This document shows, in pieces, positions 13,440-20,147 of a DNA stretch of 23,382 nt. The notes beneath the pieces were generated by a model. It did no database searches. It was not told the DNA's origin and saw nothing but the letters and a program-made list of their open reading frames with translations. The stretch is taken from contig CAZKXP010000005.1 of the NCBI GenBank assembly GCA_964556955.1, positions 1 to 23,382 of the forward strand, read 5' to 3'. Position 1 is the first letter of the stretch; each line of letters opens with the position of its first letter. Position numbers and translations under genes: made by a program. The DNA comes from UBA12078 sp964556955 (GTDB lineage: Bacteria > Patescibacteriota > Dojkabacteria > SC72).

Positions 13440-13514
13440 CGCGGGGTAGAGCAGTGGCAGCTCGTCAGGCTCATAACCTGAAAGTCGTTGGTTCGAGTCC
13501 AACCCCCGCAACCA
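13440..13514 (+). tRNA. initiator tRNA-fMet(CAU)
   Basis: The sequence closely follows bacterial initiator tRNA: acceptor CGCGGGG/CCCCGCA with the unpaired C1-A72 that marks initiators, D-stem GAGC/GCTC with A11-U24, anticodon loop CTCATAA (CAU), T-loop TTCGAGT, A73 and an encoded CCA. The anticodon stem is TCAGG/CCTGA, so the usual three consecutive G-C pairs are reduced to two, with A29-U41 in the first position. It is the only one of the three tRNAs here with an encoded CCA. Confidence 0.97.
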
Positions 13515-13530
13515 TTTTTCATATTTGTTA

Positions 13531-13536
13531 TATACT
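13531..13536 (+). promoter_or_regulatory. -10-like box (TATACT) for the exonuclease gene
   Basis: TATACT ends 8 bases before the ATG at 13545, giving a leaderless or 1-2 base leader transcript. The gene could also be cotranscribed with tRNA-fMet 30 bases upstream. Confidence 0.4.
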
Positions 13537-13544
13537 TATTAGTA

Positions 13545-14357
13545 ATGAATAAATTACTAATCATTGATGGTCATAACTATCTTTACAGATCATATTTTGG
13601 TATTCCTTCTACTGCGAAATTAAAAAACGGATTGCAAGTAAACGCATTCTATGGCTTCTTCTCTTTGTTAAGAAGAGCGTATGAATATGTAAAACCATCA
13701 CAGATAATTGTTGTTTTCGACTCTGAAAATGGAATAAGGGGGAAAGTTCTAGAAAGTGGAAATTACAAACAGAATAGGGATTATTCAGACACTGGAATGT
13801 TTAAACAACTTCCAATTATCAAACAAGCATTAGAATATATAGGTATTCCATATGTAGAAAATCCTCATTATGAAGGAGACGATGTAATTGGAAGTATTGC
13901 GAAAAAGGAATCGAAAGTAAGCAATGTATATATCTCTTCTCAGGACAATGATTTTCTACAGTTGGTGGATAATCATATATTTGTAATATCTGAAAAGAAA
14001 GGGAAGATGACCAAATATACAAAAGAGTCTTTTGAGGATAATTGGGGTATAGAGCCATGCTTGTACTTAGATTATCTATCTCTTAAAGGTGACCCATCTG
14101 ACAATGTTTTAGGCGTAAAGGGAATAGGAAAGAAGACTGCATTGAAGCTAGTAATGCAATTCAAATTTGTAGAGAATATTTTGCAAAATTCGGATAATAA
14201 ATATTTAAAAGGAAATGAGGAATTGGTTAAGAAGAATGAAGAATTTTTAAGGATAAATTGTGATTTGGATTTGAAGTACGGATTAAAAGATTTTGATAAA
14301 GAAAAGATTCTCTTAGGATCAAATGAGATACTTAAGTTCTTGGAATATTCAGATTAA
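13545..14357 (+). CDS. stand-alone 5'-3' exonuclease (PolA N-terminal / FEN-like)
   Basis: A 270-residue protein corresponding to the 5'-nuclease domain of DNA polymerase I. It has MNKLLIIDGHNYLYRSYFG with the first metal aspartate at D8, VVFDSENGIRGKV, ENPHYEGDDVIGSIA, ISSQDNDFLQLV and the helix-3-turn-helix DNA-binding segment LKGDPSDNVLGVKGIGKKTA. These cover the conserved acidic metal ligands. The enzyme is expected to trim 5' flaps or primers. The ATG at 13545 is preferred; an upstream in-frame GTG at 13488 lies inside tRNA-fMet. A full-length polA with its own 5'-nuclease domain lies 3 kb downstream, so this is a second copy of the activity (compare ExoIX/YpcP). The C-terminus (DFDKEKILLGSNEILKFLEY) is short compared with PolA. 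Confidence 0.9.
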   Translation: MNKLLIIDGHNYLYRSYFGIPSTAKLKNGLQVNAFYGFFSLLRRAYEYVKPSQIIVVFDSENGIRGKVLESGNYKQNRDYSDTGMFKQLPIIKQALEYIGIPYVENPHYEGDDVIGSIAKKESKVSNVYISSQDNDFLQLVDNHIFVISEKKGKMTKYTKESFEDNWGIEPCLYLDYLSLKGDPSDNVLGVKGIGKKTALKLVMQFKFVENILQNSDNKYLKGNEELVKKNEEFLRINCDLDLKYGLKDFDKEKILLGSNEILKFLEYSD

Positions 14358-14370
14358 GGGTGTTCGTAGG

Positions 14371-14399
14371 TTGGAATTTAAATCTAGTTGTGTTAGAAT
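14371..14399 (+). promoter_or_regulatory. promoter for efp (TTGGAA-17-TAGAAT, extended -10)
   Basis: TTGGAA at 14371-14376 and TAGAAT at 14394-14399 with 17-base spacing and TGT before the -10. Thirteen bases around it (TTGTGTTAGAATC) are identical to the -10 region of the rRNA promoter at 22764. Leader about 54 bases. Confidence 0.65.
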
Positions 14400-14459
14400 C
14401 ATCCCTAGAAACGACTCTAATACAGCATTTCTGAATAAATAATTGTTAGAAAGAAACAT

Positions 14460-15020
14460 ATGCCATTAACAAATCAACCAGTAAAAGGAATGTATATCAT
14501 AGAAGAGAATAAGATATACCACATACTAGATAGGCAATTAAAAACACAAGGAAGACAAGGTGGATTAATAATCATGAGATTACAATCTATGGAAACAGGT
14601 AATCAAATCACTAAGACTATTAAATCTGGTGCTAAGGTAGAACACATTGAACCTGAAACCAAGGAGATGCAATATCTGTATTCTGATGAGTCGGGTTCTT
14701 ACTTCATGGATTCTGATACATATGAGACGACCTTCGTAGCCAAGGATATCATTGGTAATTATGTAAACTTCTTAACAGAGGGTTCTACTACCTTGATGTT
14801 AATATATGATGGTAAGATATTGAATATTAAGGAAAATCCAACTGTTGTATTAAAAGTTACTGAGACTACCGATGCTGTTAAGGGTAATACTGCAAATAGT
14901 GCTACTAAGGACGCTACTTTGGAAACAGGCTATCATATTCAGGTACCTCTTTTCATAAAGGTAGGGGATGAGATTAAGGTTAATACAGAATCAGGAGAGT
15001 ATTCTAGTAAAGCTAATTAA
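14460..15020 (+). CDS. efp: elongation factor P
   Basis: A 186-residue protein of standard EF-P length with all three beta-barrel domains. Domain I has KGMYIIEENKIYHILDRQLK and the tip loop TQGRQGG; domain II has EMQYLYSDESGSYFMDSDTY; domain III has VKGNTANSATKDATLETGYH, VPLFIKVGDEIKVNTESGEY. EF-P enters the E site and relieves stalling at polyproline. The tip residue that is lysine (K34) in E. coli is arginine here (R32), as in EF-Ps that are rhamnosylated by EarP; whether this one is modified cannot be told. The usual PGKG is changed to QGRQ. It has its own promoter and a leader of about 54 bases with only a weak purine stretch (AGAAAG) before ATG. Very confident assignment. Confidence 0.96.
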   Translation: MPLTNQPVKGMYIIEENKIYHILDRQLKTQGRQGGLIIMRLQSMETGNQITKTIKSGAKVEHIEPETKEMQYLYSDESGSYFMDSDTYETTFVAKDIIGNYVNFLTEGSTTLMLIYDGKILNIKENPTVVLKVTETTDAVKGNTANSATKDATLETGYHIQVPLFIKVGDEIKVNTESGEYSSKAN

Positions 15021-15027
15021 GAATATC

Positions 15028-15036
15028 TGGTATAAT
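15028..15036 (+). promoter_or_regulatory. extended -10 promoter (TGGTATAAT) for tRNA-Met
   Basis: TGGTATAAT ends 12 bases before the tRNA 5' end, 8 bases after the efp stop. No -35 recognised. Confidence 0.6.
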
Positions 15037-15048
15037 CGTGTACTACTT

Positions 15049-15122
15049 GGTGGAATAGCTCAGAAGGTTAGAGCATGGGATTCATAAACCCAAGGTCGGT
15101 GGTTCGATTCCACCTTCCACCA
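15049..15122 (+). tRNA. elongator tRNA-Met(CAU)
   Basis: A 74-base cloverleaf: acceptor GGTGGAA/TTCCACC, D-stem GCTC/GAGC with loop AGAAGGTTA, anticodon loop TTCATAA (CAU), T-stem GGTGG/CCACC, discriminator A; CCA not encoded. G1-C72 pairing rules out an initiator. G4-C69 and G5-C68 resemble Bacillus elongator Met more than lysidine-type Ile(CAU), and a UAU tRNA-Ile is present, so Met is preferred. The last anticodon-stem pair (31-39) is an A-A mismatch. Confidence 0.9.
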
Positions 15123-15141
15123 TATTTCAAAATATATTTCC

Positions 15142-15170
15142 TTTAGAATACTAATATACTCTGATATAAT
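15142..15170 (+). promoter_or_regulatory. promoter for ftsH (TTTAGA-17-TATAAT, extended -10)
   Basis: TTTAGA at 15142-15147 and TATAAT at 15165-15170 with 17-base spacing, preceded by TGA. Predicted start near 15177; AU-rich leader of about 34 bases without a Shine-Dalgarno sequence. Confidence 0.65.
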
Positions 15171-15210
15171 CATATACTTAGAAAATCATATTAAATTAGT
15201 ATTTTAAACA

Positions 15211-17073
15211 ATGGATAACACAGAACCAAAAAAGAAAGTAGTAAAAATAGATATTAGAAAATTACCACCACAAAGAAGAGTAAACATACCAAGTATAGTG
15301 GTATCAATAATCCTAACACTAGCATTAGCTGCAGGCTTCTTCTTCATAAGGGGGTTGGGAAGTAAAGGTAATCAAGTAGCCATAAGTGAGATAGTAACAA
15401 ATATATCTGAAGAGGAATATGAAAGTATCATACTCAAGGATGATACAGTTACATTGCAACAAAGAGACTCAAATAATCTTTTAATTAAAAAATATGCACT
15501 CTTACCACAAGGTACAGACTTTTACCAAATACTTTCTGATTCAGAAATATCCATCAAGGATCTAAAAAATGATTACTACGAACCCGCAGTAGGAATATCC
15601 CTTAGTGATATCATCAGTATTGTATTCCTCATAGTTGGTGCAGTACTCGTATTCATTTTGGTAAAGAACATGCAAGCCTCAGGAGGCAAGATAATGGACT
15701 TTGGAGAGAGTAAAGCAAGACTACTCTTTGGTAAAAAAACAGGAATTACATTCGATGATGTCGCAGGTATAGAGGAGGTAAAAGAAGAACTAACTGAGAT
15801 TGTAGACTTCCTTAAAAATCCTAAAAAATATCAATCCGCAGGTGCAAGGATACCAAAGGGAGTACTACTTGCAGGAGCACCTGGTACGGGTAAAACACTT
15901 CTGGCAAAAGCTGTCGCAGGAGAAGCAGGTGTTCCATTCTTCCATACTTCAGGGTCCGAATTTGAAGAGATGCTTGTAGGGGCTGGTGCTTCAAGGGTGA
16001 GAGATCTATTTAAAAAAGCTAGGAATGCATCTCCATGCCTCATATTCATCGACGAAATAGATGCTGTCGCCAAGAAAAGAGGTACGGTGTTACACTCTGG
16101 GGCAGGAGAACAAACATTAAACCAGATCTTGGTAGAGATGGATGGCTTGGAAGACAGAGAGAATGTCATCGTATTGGCTGCAACGAATAGGCCAGATGTG
16201 TTGGATCCTGCAATACTTAGACCAGGGAGATTTGACAGAACAGTAGTCGTACAGATGCCAGATATGAAGGGAAGAAAGGCAATACTGGAGGTACACGCAA
16301 AGAACAAGAAATTCGAGGAAGGGGTAGATTTGGAGACATTGGCTAAGAAAACAGTTGGATATTCAGGCGCGGATTTGGAGAATCTCTTGAATGAGGCGGC
16401 CATAATGGCGGCAAAAGAGGATAGGAAGAAAATCAGTACTGAGGATATCATGGAAGCATTCCTCAAGGTGAAGCTTGGAAGAAAGAAAAAAGAGAATAAG
16501 GGGGAAGATGATATTAAAACAGTGGCATATCATGAGGCAGGACATGCGGTAGTATCTAGATATACCGAAGGATCTGACCCTGTAGAACAGGTATCCATTA
16601 TCTCTAGAGGAATGACAGGTGGTGTTACTGTATATTTACCTGAGAGGGACAGTGCGTTTGTATTCAAAAAGCAGTTAATCGCAAGATTAAGGTCTGGTGT
16701 AGCAGGTAGAGCAGCAGAGGAGTTGTTCTTGGGAGATATATCAATGGGAGCCTCGGGAGATATTGAGCATATTACTGAGGTAGCAAAAGAGATGATCACA
16801 CAGTACGGTATGAGCGAGAAGCTTGGCATGGTGAAGTATGGTGATATGGAAGAGACTAAACATCTTGGATATACATATGGCGGTGGTAAAGATTACAGCG
16901 AGAAGACAGCGCAGATGATTGATGAAGAGATCAAAAAGATGGTAGACGATGCATACGAATATTCTAAGAAATTACTAAAAGAGAGAAGGGAAGATGTAGA
17001 GAAACTTGTAGCACTTCTTTTAGAAAAAGAGGTTGTTACAAGGGAAGAGTTTGAAGCTCTTCTTGTTAAGTAG
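15211..17073 (+). CDS. ftsH: ATP-dependent zinc metalloprotease FtsH
   Basis: A 620-residue membrane AAA+ protease. TM helices at about 27-46 (IPSIVVSIILTLALAAGFFF) and 131-150 flank a small extracytoplasmic domain. The AAA+ module has Walker A GAPGTGKT at 222-229, Walker B LIFIDEID (D281-E282), and the second region of homology (AATNRPDVLDPAILRPGRFD). The peptidase has HEAGH at 441-445 and the distal GASGDIEHITEVAKEM that supplies the third zinc-ligand Asp. FtsH degrades misassembled membrane proteins and short-lived regulators. The pore loop, usually FVEMFVGVG, is FEEMLVGAG here, so the aromatic pore residue is Leu255. Starts at the only ATG before the conserved region; own promoter upstream. 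polA follows 11 bases after the stop, so they are probably cotranscribed. Confidence 0.96.
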   Translation: MDNTEPKKKVVKIDIRKLPPQRRVNIPSIVVSIILTLALAAGFFFIRGLGSKGNQVAISEIVTNISEEEYESIILKDDTVTLQQRDSNNLLIKKYALLPQGTDFYQILSDSEISIKDLKNDYYEPAVGISLSDIISIVFLIVGAVLVFILVKNMQASGGKIMDFGESKARLLFGKKTGITFDDVAGIEEVKEELTEIVDFLKNPKKYQSAGARIPKGVLLAGAPGTGKTLLAKAVAGEAGVPFFHTSGSEFEEMLVGAGASRVRDLFKKARNASPCLIFIDEIDAVAKKRGTVLHSGAGEQTLNQILVEMDGLEDRENVIVLAATNRPDVLDPAILRPGRFDRTVVVQMPDMKGRKAILEVHAKNKKFEEGVDLETLAKKTVGYSGADLENLLNEAAIMAAKEDRKKISTEDIMEAFLKVKLGRKKKENKGEDDIKTVAYHEAGHAVVSRYTEGSDPVEQVSIISRGMTGGVTVYLPERDSAFVFKKQLIARLRSGVAGRAAEELFLGDISMGASGDIEHITEVAKEMITQYGMSEKLGMVKYGDMEETKHLGYTYGGGKDYSEKTAQMIDEEIKKMVDDAYEYSKKLLKERREDVEKLVALLLEKEVVTREEFEALLVK

Positions 17074-17084
17074 TAAAATTGAGT

Positions 17085-19716
17085 ATGAATATACAGAAAT
17101 CTTCCAAGGATATATTTCTTGCCATAGATGCAAACGCGATCATACACAGAGCATTTCATGCATACCCACCTAATCTTCAGACCGAAGATGGTATACAGGT
17201 AAATGCGGTATATGGTTTTACGGTAATGCTTCTGGAAGCACTGAAACTCTTCCATCCAGAATATGTCATTTGTGCATTTGATACCAAAGCTCCTACATTC
17301 AGACATACAGAATTTGCAGAATACAAGGGGACGAGAAAACCAACAGATCAATCTTTGCTGGATCAATTCCCGTTGGTAGAGGAGGTACTCAAGGCGTTCA
17401 ATATCCCCATCATCAAGAAAGAAGGCTTTGAAGCAGATGATATACTGGGGACAATATCGAAGATGGTAGACAGTGGGAAATGGAGTAACGAGAATCTAGA
17501 ACTCTACATACTAAGTGGGGACAGAGACCTACTTCAGCTTGTTAAGAATGATATTAGGGTATGTTTACCATCTGGTAATTTTAAAAATTTAGTAGCGTAT
17601 GATACTGACGAAGTATTCAAATATATGGGAGTGTATCCATATCAGATTGTTGATTACAAAGGTATAGTAGGGGATACCTCGGACAATATTCCAGGTATCA
17701 AGGGTATTGGAGGGAAGACAGCGATAGAGCTTCTTAAAGAGTATGGGGATATGGATACCATTTACAAAAATCTTACAAAGCTTAAACCAAGATTGCAGGT
17801 ACTTTTTGGAGAAAGTATTGAACAAGCAGAGATGAGTAGGAGATTGGCGACAATAGAGCAAAACATGGATATCAGTATTAAGCTGGAGGAGTGTAGAACA
17901 AGGGATTTTGACAGAAAAAATGTATTGGAAGTATTTAAAAAATACAGCTTCAGATCGTTGATGAATAGGTTAGATGATATATTCGGGAAAGAGGAACAAA
18001 CTAACTCTCCGNNNNNNNNNNGACTTCAAATCCGAGATAAAGACTGCACGATCAATTGTGGTTGCAAATATCTCTCCTCAAGAGTCATATAGCGGGGAGA
18101 GATTTTTCGCAGTGAGATTTGTGGGAGAGAACCAAGAACACAAAGATATGCTTTTTAATGGTATAGATCTGAGAGGCATAAAAGATGTGGATATGACATT
18201 TTACAATTGGGAAGATCTTTCTGCCATAGAGGATTGGAATATTGAATATGAGAAAGCTTTCGATACCCTCCTTTTTGCACACAGTATCAGCTCTGGGAAA
18301 AAGATAGACGGATTAAAGGACTTGGCGTTCGACTATGCGGGTAGGGTTCTTAATGAAAAAATATCTCCTGTGAATATGTCCGATATTCTCGATGCCATAG
18401 TGGAGATTAAAGAGAAGCAGTTGAAACGTGCAGATAGTACAGAGTTGTACGAATATACCAGAAAAAGCATCAGGGAATACCTTAAAGTTGATGAGAATTA
18501 TTTTTTAAATGTGCACAGGAAAGTAGAGATGCCTGTATCAGAGATCTTGGGGAAGATGGAGAGGAGAGGGATCAAGATGGATGTTGAATATTTATGCAAA
18601 TTAAATAGTGAGGTGAAGGAATCGTTGGATAGGTTGGCCAAAGAAATATTCGATTCTGTGGGGCATGAATTCAATATTAATTCACCAAAACAGTTAGGAG
18701 ATGTTCTTTTCAATGAATTGCAACTCCCGATATCGGGGAAGCAGTCTACCAGAGAGGATATTCTCATGGGTTTGGTTGGAACGCATCCTTGTATTGAGAA
18801 ACTTTTGGAGTACAGAGAGGTATCAAAAATATTTGGTACATATACATCACCTCTACTGGAAATGGCAAAAAATGATGAAGATAATGCGATACACACAGAT
18901 TTCAAACAAACGGGTACCACATCTGGGAGATTCTCTTCTACCAACCCGAATATGCAAAATCTACCAGCGTCTGGAGATTGGTCAATTAAGCTTAGAAGAG
19001 CATTTATTCCCCATAAAGGGTTCAAGCTAGTAGGTATGGATTACGCACAGATGGAACTAAGAATTATGGCAGATATGTCTCAGGATGATCTGCTCATAAA
19101 GGACTTCTTGGATGATTTGGATATACACAAGGCGACTGCAGCTAGAATCATGGATAAGGATATTGGGAATATTACTAAACAAGAAAGAGGTATTGGTAAA
19201 ACAGTGAACTTCGCAATACTTTTCGGACAGACACCATTTGGGCTATCTAAACTTCTAAATATCGATGCACAGAAAGCTTCGGAATATATAAGGTTGTATT
19301 TCGAACACTACGTAGGAGTAGAAAACTATATTAGAATTTTGGAGAAGGAAGCCTACAAACATGGCTATGTTCAAAGCATGCTTGGTACTACAAGAAGAAT
19401 AGCTGCGGTTAAATCAAAAAATATTACGGCTAGAAGGGCTGCTCTCAGGGAGGCGGTGAATATGCCGATACAAGGTACAGAGGCGGATATTATGAAGCTT
19501 GGCATGGTAAGGATTAATGAAATAATGGAGGGTGAATTCCCAGAAGAAGCATATATATTACTCCAGATACATGATGAATTAGTTTTTGAGGTGAAGGATA
19601 ACCGGGTGAACGATTTTGTGAAGAAGGCCTCGGACATATTGCGAAGTGTGGTTTCTTTGGCGACAACACTTGGAGTTCATACAAGCGCAGGGGAAGATTT
19701 GTCCGAATTGAAGTAG
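17085..19716 (+). CDS. polA: DNA polymerase I, interrupted by an assembly gap
   Basis: One gene in two frames because 10 Ns (18012-18021) interrupt it. The N-terminal 309 codons are a 5'-nuclease domain: FLAIDANAIIHRAFHAYP, GFEADDILGTIS, ILSGDRDLLQLV, and the H3TH segment GIVGDTSDNIPGIKGIGGKT. The C-terminal 564 codons carry the polymerase: motif A VGMDYAQMELRIMADMS (catalytic Asp at 19039-19041), motif B RGIGKTVNFAILFG (motif-B Tyr is Phe), and motif C LLQIHDELVFEV (Asp at 19573-19575). The region between (about 18022-18520) sits where the 3'-5' proofreading domain should be, but I see none of its DxE-type metal ligands, so proofreading is probably lost. ATG 17085 is preferred over a TTG two codons upstream. 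Known parts total 873 residues against about 830-930 for the family, so little is missing. Acts in Okazaki fragment and repair synthesis. Confidence 0.95.
18012..18021. other. assembly gap (10 Ns) inside polA
   Basis: Ten Ns follow a complete codon (18009-18011) and precede a complete codon (18022-18024). A true gap must therefore be a multiple of three, so 10 is a placeholder length. It lies at the junction between the 5'-nuclease and the central domain. Confidence 0.97.
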
Positions 19717-19726
19717 ATGGTATAAT
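19699..19726 (+). promoter_or_regulatory. promoter for the winged-helix gene (TTGTCC-16-TATAAT, extended -10)
   Basis: TTGTCC at 19699-19704, inside the end of polA, and TATAAT at 19721-19726 with TGG before it. Predicted start near 19733; leader about 33 bases containing a DnaA-box match. Confidence 0.55.
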
Positions 19727-19752
19727 TGTAACAACATATAAATTTATCACCC

Positions 19753-19762
19753 TTGTGGATAA
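19753..19762 (-). promoter_or_regulatory. DnaA-box match (TTATCCACAA on the minus strand)
   Basis: TTGTGGATAA on the plus strand is the exact reverse complement of the consensus DnaA box TTATCCACA plus one base. It lies in the leader, 3 bases before the ATG at 19766. It is the only exact copy I noticed, so it is more likely regulatory (or chance) than an origin. Confidence 0.4.
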
Positions 19763-19765
19763 CTA

Positions 19766-20146
19766 ATGAGCAACTCCCCAAAGAACAGTAATGGTGTATT
19801 GAATACAGTTTTGGTACTTGCGGGTGTTGTCGCGGGGGTATTTTTGATAAAAAAACTTGCACACCAAGAAACACAAGAGTCTACCCTGGGTAAAGAAAGT
19901 GATTTAAAACCAAAAGAGGAGATGAAGCTGTCTCAACCTAAAATAGATGGCCTGAATGCAAGGCAACAGAAAATCGTTGAGACTGTAAGAGAGAAGGGGA
20001 TCATAACGCCAAAGGAGCTACAAGAACTACTACCGAATGTTTCGACTAGAACCTTGAGGAGAGATATGGATGTATTAGCCAAGAGGAAGTTGGTATCACA
20101 GAAAGGTAGCACCAAATCAACATTTTACAAATACATAAGGGGGTAA
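19766..20146 (+). CDS. membrane-anchored winged-helix (DeoR-type) DNA-binding protein
   Basis: A 126-residue protein. A short polar N-terminus leads to one hydrophobic helix at about 12-30 (VLNTVLVLAGVVAGVFLIKK), a charged linker (about 31-60), and a helix-turn-helix domain LNARQQKIVETVREKGIITP, then VSTRTLRRDMDVLAKRKLVS and KSTFYKYIRG. The order helix, KELQELLPNVSTRTLRRDM recognition helix, then a wing is that of the DeoR N-terminal domain, without the sugar-binding C-terminal domain. I infer a membrane-tethered transcription factor; target and signal unknown. It is preceded by an extended -10 promoter and a DnaA-box match, and is followed one base later by the ligase gene, so the two are an operon. 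Confidence 0.82.
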   Translation: MSNSPKNSNGVLNTVLVLAGVVAGVFLIKKLAHQETQESTLGKESDLKPKEEMKLSQPKIDGLNARQQKIVETVREKGIITPKELQELLPNVSTRTLRRDMDVLAKRKLVSQKGSTKSTFYKYIRG

Positions 20147-20147
20147 T

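Noticed and set aside
13488..13544. Upstream GTG start for the 5'-3' exonuclease
   Set aside because: It begins inside tRNA-fMet; the ATG at 13545 has a -10-like box and matches the family N-terminus.
15831..16466. Long minus-strand ORF (211 codons) opposite ftsH
   Set aside because: It is a shadow of the conserved AAA+ region, with no recognisable domain.
17079..18092. Apparent separate ORFs 17079-18092 and 17974-19716
   Set aside because: They are the two halves of polA, put out of frame by the 10-N placeholder.
19741..19765. Replication origin near the DnaA box
   Set aside because: Only one exact box was seen, and there is no dnaA or dnaN gene and no AT-rich unwinding repeats nearby.
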